Shown: positions 1-14,041, counted from the first letter of the stretch. The stretch is 64,000 nt of DNA from an uncultured Altererythrobacter sp. (GCA_946886565.1 CAMPIX010000011.1:8789-72788), one strand, 5' to 3'. Made by a program: numbers and translations. The notes: generated from the sequence alone by a model not told the origin.

Positions 1-2609
<2,609 letters not shown>

Positions 2610-2648
2610 CTAAGCGGGCGGCAGGCGGAGGCGCGAGCCCCCGTCCCG

Positions 2649-6839
<4,191 letters not shown>

Positions 6840-6933
6840 GGAGGTGATTCGCCTCTTCGTGTGTACGCCGGAGGCATCGCGCCGCCGGCCTGAATTCAAG
6901 CCCATGCGCGTGGGAGACCACAGCCGTGAGAGA

Positions 6934-6977
6934 CGCCAAAAAGCCGCAGCAAATCGCGCCCTTGCGGGGCCTGCTGC
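6934..6977 (-). terminator. attenuator-like hairpin in the rpoB leader
   Basis: Read on the minus strand, GCAGCA (6977-6972) pairs with TGCTGC (6951-6946). An inner GCCCC-GCAA-GGGC hairpin lies between, and GGCTTTTTGG follows directly. This has the form of an intrinsic terminator placed about 95 bases before the rpoB start codon. It could set rpoBC expression independently of ribosomal-protein genes. It is a structural prediction from base pairing only. Confidence 0.45.
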
Positions 6978-7074
6978 AGCTACCTCAACGTCGCGACTAT
7001 GGAATCGCCGCTTCCATCCTGTGGCCCGTTCCCGCGCATGAACGGCCCTTGCTCGAAGCGTGCGGTCGAGGGGG

Positions 7075-7103
7075 CATGTAGGATTCGGGGCCGTAAATGT
7101 CAA
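7075..7103 (-). promoter_or_regulatory. rpoB promoter
   Basis: On the minus strand a perfect TTGACA (7103-7098) is followed by a 17-base spacer and TACATG (7080-7075). Initiation about 7 bases later would give an rpoB leader of about 230 bases. The same TTGACx-N16/17-TAxATG pattern precedes rplJ and groES, which supports the call. Confidence 0.6.
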
Positions 7104-7131
7104 CGCAGCGTGCGCCGCCCGGCCCCTGCAG

Positions 7132-7240
7132 CAGGGATATCCGGCAGGGATATCGCCAAACAATCAGCTAGATATCGTTTTACGATAATATCGATTGACA
7201 ATATGGCGACTCGAATTTATTGAATGTCGATATCGATATG
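7132..7240. promoter_or_regulatory. cluster of GATATCG-type operator boxes
   Basis: This AT-rich stretch in otherwise GC-rich DNA carries several related palindromic boxes. They are a direct repeat CAGGGATATC at 7132-7141 and 7145-7154, the perfect inverted repeat TATCGT-TTT-ACGATA at 7173-7187, and the palindromes TCGATATCGA (7227-7236) and TATCGATA (7231-7238). They flank a TTGACA promoter that drives the peptide/DUF2975/HTH genes. The likely binder is the HTH protein encoded at the end of that unit (inference). Confidence 0.5.
7195..7223 (+). promoter_or_regulatory. promoter of the peptide-DUF2975-HTH unit
   Basis: TTGACA at 7195-7200, a 17-base spacer, then TATTGA at 7218-7223. It sits inside the GATATCG box cluster, so a repressor bound to the boxes would block it. 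The -35 is perfect and the -10 is weak. Confidence 0.45.
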
Positions 7241-7255
7241 CAAGGAGATCGATAA

Positions 7256-7387
7256 ATGACCCAGTTCACCCGAAACGCAGCCGCTGCGCTCGCCGCGGTA
7301 TTGATCATGACCGTCAGCTTCTCGGCCGTGACCGCGGTCCCGGCCGGTCCCGCCTACGCGGCGCTCCCGGCCCCCGCGCTGGCATAA
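7256..7387 (+). CDS. 43-residue exported peptide, function unknown
   Basis: A 43-residue reading frame preceded by AAGGAG at 7242-7247, eight bases before ATG. The product begins MTQFTRNAAAALAAVL, continues as a hydrophobic segment, and has Ala-x-Ala style cleavage possibilities near PAYAALPAPALA. Almost the whole product is signal-peptide-like, so any mature peptide would be very short. It is the first gene of a unit with DUF2975 and YozG-type HTH genes 22 bases downstream. I recognise the arrangement but not a function. It could be a leader peptide, a small membrane peptide or an exported signal. Confidence 0.6.
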   Translation: MTQFTRNAAAALAAVLIMTVSFSAVTAVPAGPAYAALPAPALA

Positions 7388-7409
7388 CCTCGATCCGGGA
7401 GGACAGATC

Positions 7410-7949
7410 ATGACCACCCGCTTCAGGGATCCGCTCCTGTTCGCCGGCAAGGCCATCGCCATCTTCATGCAAGGGGCGATGGCGGTCGGTGCGCTCGCGC
7501 TGGCGGTCGGATTCTTCGGCGTGATCTTCTTCACGCCGCAATTGGCCGCGGAAGCCGGGCTGGAGCCGTTTCCGGCCGATTTCCCCATCGGCGCGCTGGC
7601 CGCGCTCATGCTGATCGGTCTCGCCATCGTGGCGATGATGTTCTTCTTCTTCGACAAGTTGCGCCGCATCATCGGCACCGTCGGCGAAGGCGATCCGTTC
7701 CAGCCCGCGAACGCGGCGCGCCTCAACGCGATGGCCTGGCTGACCGTGGGCGTGCAGCTGTCGTTTCTGCCCGCGGCGGCGCTGGGCATGGAGCTGGCCA
7801 AATTCGCCGACGACCTGAAGGGTGCGGACATCCGGATCGACGGCGGGATGGATCTCGAGGGGATACTGCTCGCGATCGTCCTGTTCATCCTCGCCCGCGT
7901 GTTCCGCCACGGCGCCGCAATGCGCGAAGACCTCGAAGGAACCGTGTGA
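7410..7949 (+). CDS. DUF2975 family membrane protein
   Basis: 179 residues with about four transmembrane segments (roughly residues 10-40, 62-85, 108-128 and 150-165). The C-terminal stretch ILLAIVLFILARVFRHGA followed by AMREDLEGTV is typical of DUF2975 proteins. This family is regularly encoded next to a tiny YozG/Xre-type HTH regulator, and that is so here. The molecular role is unknown; a membrane partner or sensor for the HTH protein is plausible. The stop codon lies about 40 bases before the HTH start, and the reading frames nearly abut. Confidence 0.8.
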   Translation: MTTRFRDPLLFAGKAIAIFMQGAMAVGALALAVGFFGVIFFTPQLAAEAGLEPFPADFPIGALAALMLIGLAIVAMMFFFFDKLRRIIGTVGEGDPFQPANAARLNAMAWLTVGVQLSFLPAAALGMELAKFADDLKGADIRIDGGMDLEGILLAIVLFILARVFRHGAAMREDLEGTV

Positions 7950-7987
7950 TGCCGCCGCAGGATGAAGGAAGCGAAGGAGCCCGGATC

Positions 7988-8194
7988 ATGGTGAGGCTCG
8001 ACGATCTGCTCCACGCCCGCCGCATGACGCTGACCGAGCTCGCCGAGCGCGTGGGCCTCACGCTCGCCAATCTCTCGATCCTCAAGACGGGCAAGGCCAA
8101 GGCCATTCGCTTCTCCACGCTCGAGGCGATCTGCCGCGAGCTGGAGTGTCAGCCTGGCGACCTGCTGGCCTACCGGGAGACGGCGCAGGAATAA
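7988..8194 (+). CDS. YozG/Xre-type helix-turn-helix transcriptional regulator
   Basis: 68 residues consisting almost entirely of one HTH domain: LTELAERVGLTLANLSIL is the helix-turn-helix core, followed by KAIRFSTLEAICRELECQPG. This matches the small regulators that accompany DUF2975 genes. The frame is open up to 7946, but ATG 7988 has a strong GAAGGAG at 7973-7979 and gives the usual family length, so it is preferred. It probably binds the GATATCG boxes at 7132-7240 and controls its own unit (inference). Confidence 0.8.
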   Translation: MVRLDDLLHARRMTLTELAERVGLTLANLSILKTGKAKAIRFSTLEAICRELECQPGDLLAYRETAQE

Positions 8195-8208
8195 TTCGCC
8201 GCTGCGCG

Positions 8209-8233
8209 GGAACCGGCAACGATTATGGCGATT
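8209..8233 (+). promoter_or_regulatory. GGAAC-N15-CGATT promoter of the first lipoprotein gene
   Basis: GGAAC (8209-8213), a 15-base spacer, CGATT (8229-8233), then 29 bases to ATG. An almost identical element with the same spacing precedes the second lipoprotein gene. The form resembles EcfG (general stress sigma) promoters, GGAAC-N16/17-CGTT, but the spacer is shorter and the -10 differs by one base. Confidence 0.4.
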
Positions 8234-8262
8234 GTATGGCGAGTAGCGAAAGGAATTTTCCG

Positions 8263-8541
8263 ATGAAGAAGCTCGCAATTATGGCCCTCCCGCTCGCCAT
8301 GGCGCTCGGTGCGTGCGGCGAAACAGCGACCGAGGACACGACGGTCGACGACACCGCCGCTGATACGATGGCCAACGACACCATGGTGGACGACACCATG
8401 GCTGACGACACCATGACCGACCCGATGGCCGACGACGCTATGACCGACGATACGATGGCGGACGATACGATGGCCGACGACGACATGACCGCCGAGCCGG
8501 CCGACGAACCGATGGCGGAAGACACCACCGAGCCGATGTAA
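8263..8541 (+). CDS. acidic Met-rich repeat lipoprotein
   Basis: 92 residues. MKKLAIMALPLAMALGAC is a lipoprotein signal with lipobox L15-G-A-C18. Cys18 is followed by Gly-Glu rather than Asp, so outer-membrane sorting is likely. The mature part is almost pure low complexity: about nine units of the form xDDTM (variants NDTM, DDAM, DDDM), ending in EPADEPMAEDTTEPM. There is no catalytic domain. Acidic Met-rich repeats might bind metals, but that is speculation. The next gene is a similar lipoprotein with a near-identical N-terminus and promoter, suggesting a tandem duplication. A hairpin at 8576-8600 follows. Confidence 0.75.
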   Translation: MKKLAIMALPLAMALGACGETATEDTTVDDTAADTMANDTMVDDTMADDTMTDPMADDAMTDDTMADDTMADDDMTAEPADEPMAEDTTEPM

Positions 8542-8575
8542 GCGCTCGAACGCGAACGCCGGATCGTTCCGGCTG

Positions 8576-8605
8576 GAGGCCCGCCCCGCCGGCGGGCCTC
8601 TTCGT
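8576..8605 (+). terminator. intrinsic terminator after the first lipoprotein gene
   Basis: GAGGCCCGCC (8576-8585) pairs perfectly with GGCGGGCCTC (8591-8600) around a CCGCC loop, followed by a short T-containing tail (TTCGT). Confidence 0.6.
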
Positions 8606-8680
8606 ATCCGGGCTCGGGCGTGTCCTCGCCCCCGCGCACCGCCAAATCACATCATTTGCGATTTTTTCACTGCGAATTGT

Positions 8681-8705
8681 GGAACCCGATGCGATTGTGG
8701 CGATT
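8681..8705 (+). promoter_or_regulatory. GGAAC-N15-CGATT promoter of the second lipoprotein gene
   Basis: GGAAC (8681-8685), 15 bases, CGATT (8701-8705), then 28 bases to ATG. The right part of the spacer (CGATTGTGG) matches the upstream copy (CGATTATGG), so the two promoters look duplicated together with their genes. Confidence 0.4.
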
Positions 8706-8733
8706 TCAAGGCAACCCAATCGGGAGATTTGAC

Positions 8734-9036
8734 ATGAAGAAGCTTGCACTGATTGCCGCCCTGCCCCTCTCGCTTGCGCTCGCCGCTTGCGGTGGCGCCG
8801 AAGAAGATACCGCGGCGGACGATACCGCGATGACCGACGAAGGCGCGATGCCCGAAACCGCGCCCGCCGACCCGATGGCCGACATGACCGTCGACGAGCA
8901 GGCCGAAGTGCTCGACGAGAGCGCCGAGAGCCTCGAGGAGCGTGCCGACCGGGTCGAGGACGTCAACGAGGCCGAGGCCGATCGTCTCGAAGCCGAAGCC
9001 GAAGCGCAGCAGGACACCCGCGACGCGATCGACTGA
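8734..9036 (+). CDS. acidic helical lipoprotein
   Basis: 100 residues with a lipoprotein signal (lipobox L16-A-A-C19) preceded by GGGAG at 8722-8726. After an Asp/Thr/Ala linker, residues ~55-95 (VDEQAEVLDESAESLEERA and onward) are a charged, Glu/Ala-rich helix with coiled-coil character. The signal peptide is closely related to that of the preceding lipoprotein (both MKKLA...LP...LAL.AC) and the promoter is duplicated, but the mature part differs. No known domain is recognised. Small envelope lipoproteins of this type are often stress-induced. A strong terminator follows at 9060-9094. Confidence 0.75.
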   Translation: MKKLALIAALPLSLALAACGGAEEDTAADDTAMTDEGAMPETAPADPMADMTVDEQAEVLDESAESLEERADRVEDVNEAEADRLEAEAEAQQDTRDAID

Positions 9037-9059
9037 TCGCCGCGCCCGTTCGGAAACGA

Positions 9060-9094
9060 CCCGCCGGGAGCCTCGCGCTTCCGGCGGGTTTTTT
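9060..9094 (+). terminator. intrinsic terminator
   Basis: CCCGCCGG (9060-9067) pairs with CCGGCGGG (9081-9088) and is followed by six T residues (9089-9094). Classic form. Confidence 0.85.
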
Positions 9095-9171
9095 CGTGCC
9101 CGGCGGCTGCGCGCCCTTGCCTCGCCGCGCGCGCTCGTGAACAACGGGCGCCCCGGGCGGGGAGGGGCGGC

Positions 9172-9897
9172 ATGACATTCTTGCAAGGCATCGCATTCGT
9201 CTATCGGCAGAGCTGGGCCTTCCTGCTCGCCTGCCCGCTGATCGCGCTGATCCCGATCCTCGCCGAGCTCGTGCAGCATGTGGTCGAGATGCAGGCGGGG
9301 ATGTACGTCGGCCCGGCGGGGGCCGAGGCGGCCGAGGCCGATCCGGCGCGCATGGCCTTCGGTTTCGTCAAGACGCTGGCGCTCGGCCTGATCGGCTATT
9401 GGGGCGTGCGATTCTACGCCACGCGCGATGCCGCCTACACCCGCAGGCTGGAGGGGCGCGCAGTCGCGCTGTTCGCTGTCGTGTTCGCGCTCCAGGCGCT
9501 GCTCTCGGCGCTCGGGCTGTTCGTGTTCACCGGCGTGATGGCGGCAGGTTTCTTCGTCTTCAGCCTGATCTTCGCGCCGCTGCTTGCGCGCTTCGTCGTC
9601 GCCGCGCCGCTGGGCGTGTGGATCAGCCCGTCCGCCTCGATCCGGCAGATGGCGCGCCAGTTGCCATGGGCGGTGGCGTTCAACGTCGTCGCGGCCTTGC
9701 CGCTGATGATCGTGCACTATGCACTGGGGATCGGGGCGATCTTCGTGCCGGGCGAGGCCGTCAAGTGGGCGATGCTGATCGTCGATTCGCTCGTGGTCGG
9801 ATGGCTCGCCGCCGTGCTCGTCGCGATTACCTGGGTGGTCGCGGTCCGCAGGAATCCGCCGCCCGGACTGATCCCGAAAGCAACTCTTCGCGCTTGA
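9172..9897 (+). CDS. uncharacterised multi-pass membrane protein
   Basis: 241 residues with about six hydrophobic segments, near residues 14-33, 62-80, 95-115, 118-140, 165-185 and 200-225. ATG follows a GGGGAGG ribosome-binding site. The N-terminus FLQGIAFVYRQSWAFLLACP resembles the short cytoplasmic entry of many integral membrane proteins of unknown function. No transporter motif is visible. Its TGA stop overlaps the -35 element of the rplJ promoter (9894-9899), so the L10/L12 unit begins directly behind it. It lies within the segment that separates rplJL from rpoBC. Confidence 0.7.
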   Translation: MTFLQGIAFVYRQSWAFLLACPLIALIPILAELVQHVVEMQAGMYVGPAGAEAAEADPARMAFGFVKTLALGLIGYWGVRFYATRDAAYTRRLEGRAVALFAVVFALQALLSALGLFVFTGVMAAGFFVFSLIFAPLLARFVVAAPLGVWISPSASIRQMARQLPWAVAFNVVAALPLMIVHYALGIGAIFVPGEAVKWAMLIVDSLVVGWLAAVLVAITWVVAVRRNPPPGLIPKATLRA

Positions 9898-9921
9898 CTT
9901 GCCGCGCCGCGCCGCTAGATG
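9894..9921 (+). promoter_or_regulatory. rplJ promoter
   Basis: TTGACT (9894-9899), a 16-base spacer, TAGATG (9916-9921). The -35 overlaps the stop codon of the upstream membrane-protein gene. The form matches the groES and rpoB promoters in this window. Confidence 0.6.
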
Positions 9922-9927
9922 CGCGCC

Positions 9928-10170
9928 TCGATCGGCGAGGCTTCGGCCCCGGCGGTCATCCGTCCGAGACAGTTGGTGACCGGGATTGGCCGGTCTTAAT
10001 TTCCAGCCTAGACGGGGACAGAGATTTTCGCAGGGGCTCGCCCCTGTTCGCGCCAGTGGCGCACCTCCTTCCCTTCGTCGAACGGACTGCCCCGTACCGG
10101 TTAGCGGTGCGGAGCGATGTGAGCCGGTCGCAGGCGCGCCAGCGCGTGCGGCCATATGAAGGAGTATGGC
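9928..10170 (+). promoter_or_regulatory. ribosomal protein L10-type leader upstream of rplJ
   Basis: About 240 transcribed, non-coding bases precede rplJ. They include GACAGTTGGTGACCGG and TAATTTCCAGCCTAGACG, which resemble the conserved blocks of alphaproteobacterial L10 leaders, and a hairpin CAGGGGC-TCG-CCCCTG at about 10031-10046. In this RNA class the L10-(L12)4 complex binds the leader and represses its own translation. The assignment is by pattern recognition and needs a covariance-model search. Confidence 0.55.
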
Positions 10171-10686
10171 ATGGATCGTTCGCAAAAAGCCGACGCGGTC
10201 GCCCAGCTCAATGCGGTCTTCAACGAGGTCGGCGTGGTGGTTGTCACCCGCAACCTCGGCCTGTCGGTGGCGCAATCCACCGACCTGCGTTCGAAGATGC
10301 GCGAAGCCGGTGCGTCCTACAAGGTTGCGAAGAACCGCCTTGCCGTGCTCGCCCTGAAGAACACCAGCTACGAAGGCCTCGAGGAATATCTCTCGGGCCC
10401 GACGGCTCTCGCCTGGTCGCAGGACCCGGTGGCGGCGGCCAAGGCCGCGGTGGAATTCGCCAAGACGAACGACAAGCTCGAAATCGTCGGCGGATCGATG
10501 GGCGGGCAGATGCTCGACGAAGCAGGCATCCGGGCTCTCGCCTCGCTGCCCTCGCTCGACGAGCTTCGCGGCAAGCTGGTGGGCCTCGTCAACGCCCCGG
10601 CGACGAAAATCGCCCAGGTCGTCAACGCGCCCGCCGCAAAGCTCGCCCGCGTGTTCGGTGCCTACAGCACCAAGGACGCGGCGTAA
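10171..10686 (+). CDS. rplJ: 50S ribosomal protein L10
   Basis: 171 residues. L10 anchors the L7/L12 stalk to 23S rRNA and is an autogenous regulator. The N-terminal RNA-binding domain includes SYKVAKNRLAVLALKNT, and the C-terminal helix that binds L12 dimers includes LVGLVNAPATKIAQVVNAP. The start at 10171 has AAGGAG at 10159-10164; the frame is open five codons further but without a better site. It is followed by rplL after 66 bases. rplK and rplA are not upstream within the window. Confidence 0.95.
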   Translation: MDRSQKADAVAQLNAVFNEVGVVVVTRNLGLSVAQSTDLRSKMREAGASYKVAKNRLAVLALKNTSYEGLEEYLSGPTALAWSQDPVAAAKAAVEFAKTNDKLEIVGGSMGGQMLDEAGIRALASLPSLDELRGKLVGLVNAPATKIAQVVNAPAAKLARVFGAYSTKDAA

Positions 10687-10752
10687 GCGGTTTTACGAAA
10701 CGCGATTTTTTCCGGGGCACGTGCCCCAGCCGATTTTTTGGAGTGAAACATC

Positions 10753-11127
10753 ATGGCCGATATCGCCAAGCTGGTTGAAGAACTTTCGAAGCTGACCGTC
10801 CTCGAGGCGGCCGAACTCGCCAAGGCGCTGGAAGAAGAGTGGGGCGTCAGCGCCGCCGCTGCCGTCGCCGTTGCCGGCCCCGCCGCGGGCGGCGATGCCC
10901 CCGCAGCCGAAGAGAAGACCGAATTCGACGTCATTCTCACCGGCGACGGTGGCAAGAAGATCCAGGTCATCAAGGAAGTCCGCGCCATCACCGGCCTGGG
11001 CCTGACCGAAGCCAAGGCGCTCGTCGAAGGCGCGCCGAAGCCGCTCAAGGAAGGCGTGAACAAGGCCGAGGCCGAAGAGGTCAAGGCCAAGATCGAAGCC
11101 GCCGGCGGCACCGTCGAACTGAAGTGA
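10753..11127 (+). CDS. rplL: 50S ribosomal protein L7/L12
   Basis: 124 residues, the normal length. It has an N-terminal dimerisation helix pair (residues 1-32), an Ala/Gly/Pro hinge (about 33-54) and a C-terminal factor-binding domain ([20 protein letters not shown] and onward to the end VELK). It forms the stalk that recruits translational GTPases. It is the last gene of the rplJL unit, because a REP-like palindrome and a strong terminator (11215-11247) follow. In most bacteria rpoB would come next on the same strand; here it does not. Confidence 0.96.
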   Translation: MADIAKLVEELSKLTVLEAAELAKALEEEWGVSAAAAVAVAGPAAGGDAPAAEEKTEFDVILTGDGGKKIQVIKEVRAITGLGLTEAKALVEGAPKPLKEGVNKAEAEEVKAKIEAAGGTVELK

Positions 11128-11153
11128 CGGACAGGGGCGTCAGCCCCGCCGTC

Positions 11154-11174
11154 ATCCCGGACTTGATCCGGGAT
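11154..11174. repeat. REP-like palindrome
   Basis: ATCCCGGA-CTTGA-TCCGGGAT, a perfect 8-bp stem, embedded in GTC...CTCAG. I recall this sequence as a common dispersed intergenic repeat in alphaproteobacteria. Only one copy was noticed in this window. Confidence 0.6.
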
Positions 11175-11212
11175 CTCAGTTCGCCTGGTCTGACGGACCT
11201 GTTCGAACACGC

Positions 11213-11247
11213 GAAGGGCGGTGCCGCGAGGCGCCGCCCTTTTCGTT
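11213..11247 (+). terminator. rplL terminator (dispersed 30-base palindromic form)
   Basis: AGGGCGGTGCC (11215-11225) pairs with GGCGCCGCCCT (11230-11240), with one G-U pair and a GCGA tetraloop, followed by TTTCGTTTG. The 30 bases 11213-11242 recur identically, inverted, at 23040-23069. Confidence 0.85.
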
Positions 11248-11353
11248 TGTCCGGCCTGCAAATGCGCTCTTCAGCGATTCCTCACCTCGCGCTCATGCCA
11301 CTCACCGCTCGACCTGCGATGGCCACATTGCTGTTCACGAAGGAGGCGATGGC

Positions 11354-11914
11354 ATGGCGGAGACCGGCGCGGGGGCGGTGCGGCGCCCCCTGAACTACTG
11401 GCGCATCGGGCGGTGGAGCGCGGCCGGCGTGCTGCTCCTCGTCCCGCTCGCGATGATGCAGGTCAGCGACGGATGGCACTGGACCGCGGGCAGCTTCGTC
11501 TTCGCGGGCGGCGTGATCGGCGGGACCATCCTGCTCTACGAATTCGCCGAACGGCTGAACGACAGCCGCGCCTATCGCGCAGGCATCGCCCTCGCTCTCC
11601 TCGCCTGCTTCCTCACCGTCTGGACCACGATCGTGCGCGACGACGGCACCGGCATGGCCTATTTCATGATCGTGATGGCGGCGGGCGTGGGCGCCTTCGC
11701 TGCATGGTTTCGCCCGGCGGGCATGGCGCGCGCCATGATCGGCGTCGCGGGCATGCAGGCGCTGCTGGGGATCGGCGTCGCAACCGCCCCGGTGACTGCG
11801 CGGATGCCCGACGGCCCGGAGCGGGCGCTGGTCTTCGCTGCGGTGTTCACCCTCTTGTGGCTGGCCTCGGCCGTCTGCTTCGGCAAGGCCGCGCGAACAG
11901 CGGCTAGAGACTGA
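11354..11914 (+). CDS. uncharacterised membrane protein
   Basis: 186 residues with about six closely spaced hydrophobic helices (residues ~20-38, 43-62, 72-92, 98-120, 128-147, 155-175). AAGGAGG at 11340-11346 positions the ATG at 11354. The segment DGTGMAYFMIVMAAGVGAF resembles membrane proteins of unknown function common in this order. No catalytic motif is seen. It converges with the lipid A deacylase-like gene; the two stop codons overlap by 11 bases. Confidence 0.75.
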   Translation: MAETGAGAVRRPLNYWRIGRWSAAGVLLLVPLAMMQVSDGWHWTAGSFVFAGGVIGGTILLYEFAERLNDSRAYRAGIALALLACFLTVWTTIVRDDGTGMAYFMIVMAAGVGAFAAWFRPAGMARAMIGVAGMQALLGIGVATAPVTARMPDGPERALVFAAVFTLLWLASAVCFGKAARTAARD

Positions 11915-12437
11915 GGTTCGCGCGCAGCCCGATCATGTCGATTCCGGGGTTCTGGTCGCGGTCGAACAGGCGCGCGTTCGAAATATGCACCCAGCTCGCT
12001 TCCACGCTCAGGCGCGGCGCCACTTGCGCGCCGATCGCGATCTCGGGCGAGAACAGCACCCTGCTGCCGAGATCGGTGCGAAGCCCTGTCGTCGGGCTGA
12101 CCCGCCGCGACGGCGCGTTGTGCACCACCAGCCCCACCGCCGGTCGGAGATAGAGCGCGCCCAGATCGAACTTGCGGCTCACTCCGGCCCCGGCGAAGTC
12201 GGTTCCGCCGTCCTCGCTGTTGACCGAACCGAACACGTAGGGCTCGATCCCGAGAACGGGGGCAACAGGATCGAAGCGATAGCCGATCTGGATGTCCGCT
12301 CCGCCCTCGTCCGATTCGAGCGTGAACGGCGTATCGACGCCGTGGGCGTAGACCCCGCCGTATATCTCGCCCGCATGGGACGGCGCGGCGACCGCGAGCG
12401 ATGAAAGGGCGAGGACGGAGGCGAGAGCGCGGATCAT
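11904..12437 (-). CDS. PagL-like acyloxyacyl hydrolase / lipid A 3-O-deacylase
   Basis: 177 residues. MIRALASVLALSSLAVAAPSHA is a good signal peptide cut before GEIYGG. The rest is an alternating-hydrophobicity outer-membrane beta-barrel ending in aromatic/aliphatic ANLSL. Near the C-terminus, SWVHISNARL followed by NPGID matches the PagL active-site region, in which His-x-Ser and a downstream acidic residue form the triad; here the acid would be the Asp of PGID. The start at 12437 is chosen over 12488 because it gives the clean signal peptide. Such enzymes trim lipid A in the outer membrane. The activity is inferred from motif and topology. Confidence 0.75.
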   Translation of the reverse strand: MIRALASVLALSSLAVAAPSHAGEIYGGVYAHGVDTPFTLESDEGGADIQIGYRFDPVAPVLGIEPYVFGSVNSEDGGTDFAGAGVSRKFDLGALYLRPAVGLVVHNAPSRRVSPTTGLRTDLGSRVLFSPEIAIGAQVAPRLSVEASWVHISNARLFDRDQNPGIDMIGLRANLSL

Positions 12438-12583
12438 GTCGGCCGGTTCTGCAGGCCATGCGCTTGCCGCAGCCTTAATCGCACGCAAGCTGTGGCCGCA
12501 AGGCCGCGCTCGCCCGACAAATCGATGTGCGCGCCCATTGGCCCTTCCCGCCCCTGCCCGGCGCCCCTATCCGGGACGGCTTT

Positions 12584-13957
12584 ATGTCCGACGCACGCAT
12601 CTCCTCGCCCTGGCGCACCGAACTCGGCTCCACGCTGCGGCTGGGCTGGCCGCTGGCGCTCGCCAACCTGCTGCAGATGCTGGTCTATGCGGTCGACGTG
12701 ATCTTCGTCGCGCGGCTGGGCGAGATTCCGCTGGCGGCGGCCAGCCTCGGCATCGCGCTGTTCGGCACGTTGATGTGGGCCTTCAGCGGACTGACCGGAA
12801 TGGTCGCCGCGCTGATTTCCGCAGCATTGGGCCGTGGGGCGGGCATGGTCCGCGCGGTGCGCAGGGCGACGCGCATGGCGCTGTGGCTCGCGGTCGCGTG
12901 CGGCGTGCTGACGATGATCCCGTGCCTGTTCGCGGAGGAGATCATGCTCGCCACAGGACAGGATCCGGAGGTCGCGCGCCGCTCGGGGGATTTCCTCGCG
13001 ATCCTGATGTGGGCGAGCGTGCCGATGATCGTAGCCAACGTGCTGCGCAACTATATCGCCGCGCTCGGCAAGCCGGTCTTCGCGACCGTCATCATCGGGC
13101 TCGCGGTCGGGGTCGCCGCGCTGGGCAACTACGCGCTCGTGTTCGGCAATCTCGGCGCACCCGCGCTGGGGCTCGAGGGCTCGGCGCTGGCCGGGATCGT
13201 CACTTCGATCTTCACCGTGATCGCCTACGTCGTCGCCATCCTCGCCGACCGCGGGCTCGCGCGCTACCGCGTGTTCGGGCGGCTGTGGTCGCCCGACTGG
13301 ACAGTGTTCGGCCAGTTGGTGCGGCTCGGCACGCCGGTCTTCCTGATGGTCGTCGCCGAGGCGGGTCTGTTCAACGGCGCGGCGTTCATGATGGGCCGGA
13401 TCGGCGCGACCGAGCTCGCCGGGCATACGATCGCGCTGCAGGTCGCCGCGCTCGCGTTCCAGGTGCCGTTCGGGCTGTCGCAGGCGGCGACGATCCGCGT
13501 CGGATATCACTACGGGGCGGGCGATCGCGAAGGGATCACCCGCGCGGGCTGGTCGGCGATCGCGCTCGGCGGCGGGTTCATGTTGTTGACCGCCGGAATC
13601 ATGCTGCTTGCGCCGCAGGTGGTGCTGTCGATCTACGTCGACGTCGACGCGCCGCGCAACGCTGCGATGGTCGCCTTCGCGATGAAGTTTCTCATGGTCG
13701 CCGCCGCGTTCCAGCTGTTCGACGGGATCCAGGCGGTGGCGGGCGGCGTGCTGCGCGGGCTGCAGGACACCCGCGTGCCGATGATGATCGCGATCTTCAG
13801 CTACTGGGTGCCGGGGCTGGCCGCGATGGTCTGGCTCGGCTTCTTCACCCCGCTCGCCGGAATGGGCATCTGGGTCGGCCTGCTGGTGGGGCTCGTCTCG
13901 GCTGCGGGCCTGCTGCTCGGCCGCTGGCTGCGGCGCGAGCGGCTGGGCCTCGCCTGA
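12584..13957 (+). CDS. MATE family efflux transporter
   Basis: 457 residues with about twelve transmembrane helices in two homologous halves, characteristic of MATE (NorM/DinF-type) cation-coupled drug exporters. Family features include LGWPLALANLLQMLVYAVDV near the N-terminus and QVPFGLSQAATIRVGYHYGA near residue 300, corresponding to the conserved G-x-x-xA-x-R-V/A-G segment. The start MSDARISS at 12584 is preferred; the frame extends upstream without similarity. It is transcribed away from the lipid A deacylase gene. Substrates cannot be read from the sequence. Confidence 0.92.
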   Translation: MSDARISSPWRTELGSTLRLGWPLALANLLQMLVYAVDVIFVARLGEIPLAAASLGIALFGTLMWAFSGLTGMVAALISAALGRGAGMVRAVRRATRMALWLAVACGVLTMIPCLFAEEIMLATGQDPEVARRSGDFLAILMWASVPMIVANVLRNYIAALGKPVFATVIIGLAVGVAALGNYALVFGNLGAPALGLEGSALAGIVTSIFTVIAYVVAILADRGLARYRVFGRLWSPDWTVFGQLVRLGTPVFLMVVAEAGLFNGAAFMMGRIGATELAGHTIALQVAALAFQVPFGLSQAATIRVGYHYGAGDREGITRAGWSAIALGGGFMLLTAGIMLLAPQVVLSIYVDVDAPRNAAMVAFAMKFLMVAAAFQLFDGIQAVAGGVLRGLQDTRVPMMIAIFSYWVPGLAAMVWLGFFTPLAGMGIWVGLLVGLVSAAGLLLGRWLRRERLGLA

Positions 13958-14005
13958 CGCGGCGAACGCCCTGGCGGGCTCGGCATTTTTTTGCTTGCGC
14001 TTCGC

Positions 14006-14034
14006 TTGACTCGCCCTGTCCGCGTTCACATATG
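14006..14034 (+). promoter_or_regulatory. groES promoter
   Basis: TTGACT (14006-14011), a 17-base spacer, CATATG (14029-14034). The CIRCE operator begins eight bases downstream, around the expected transcription start. Confidence 0.65.
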
Positions 14035-14041
14035 CGCGCCG

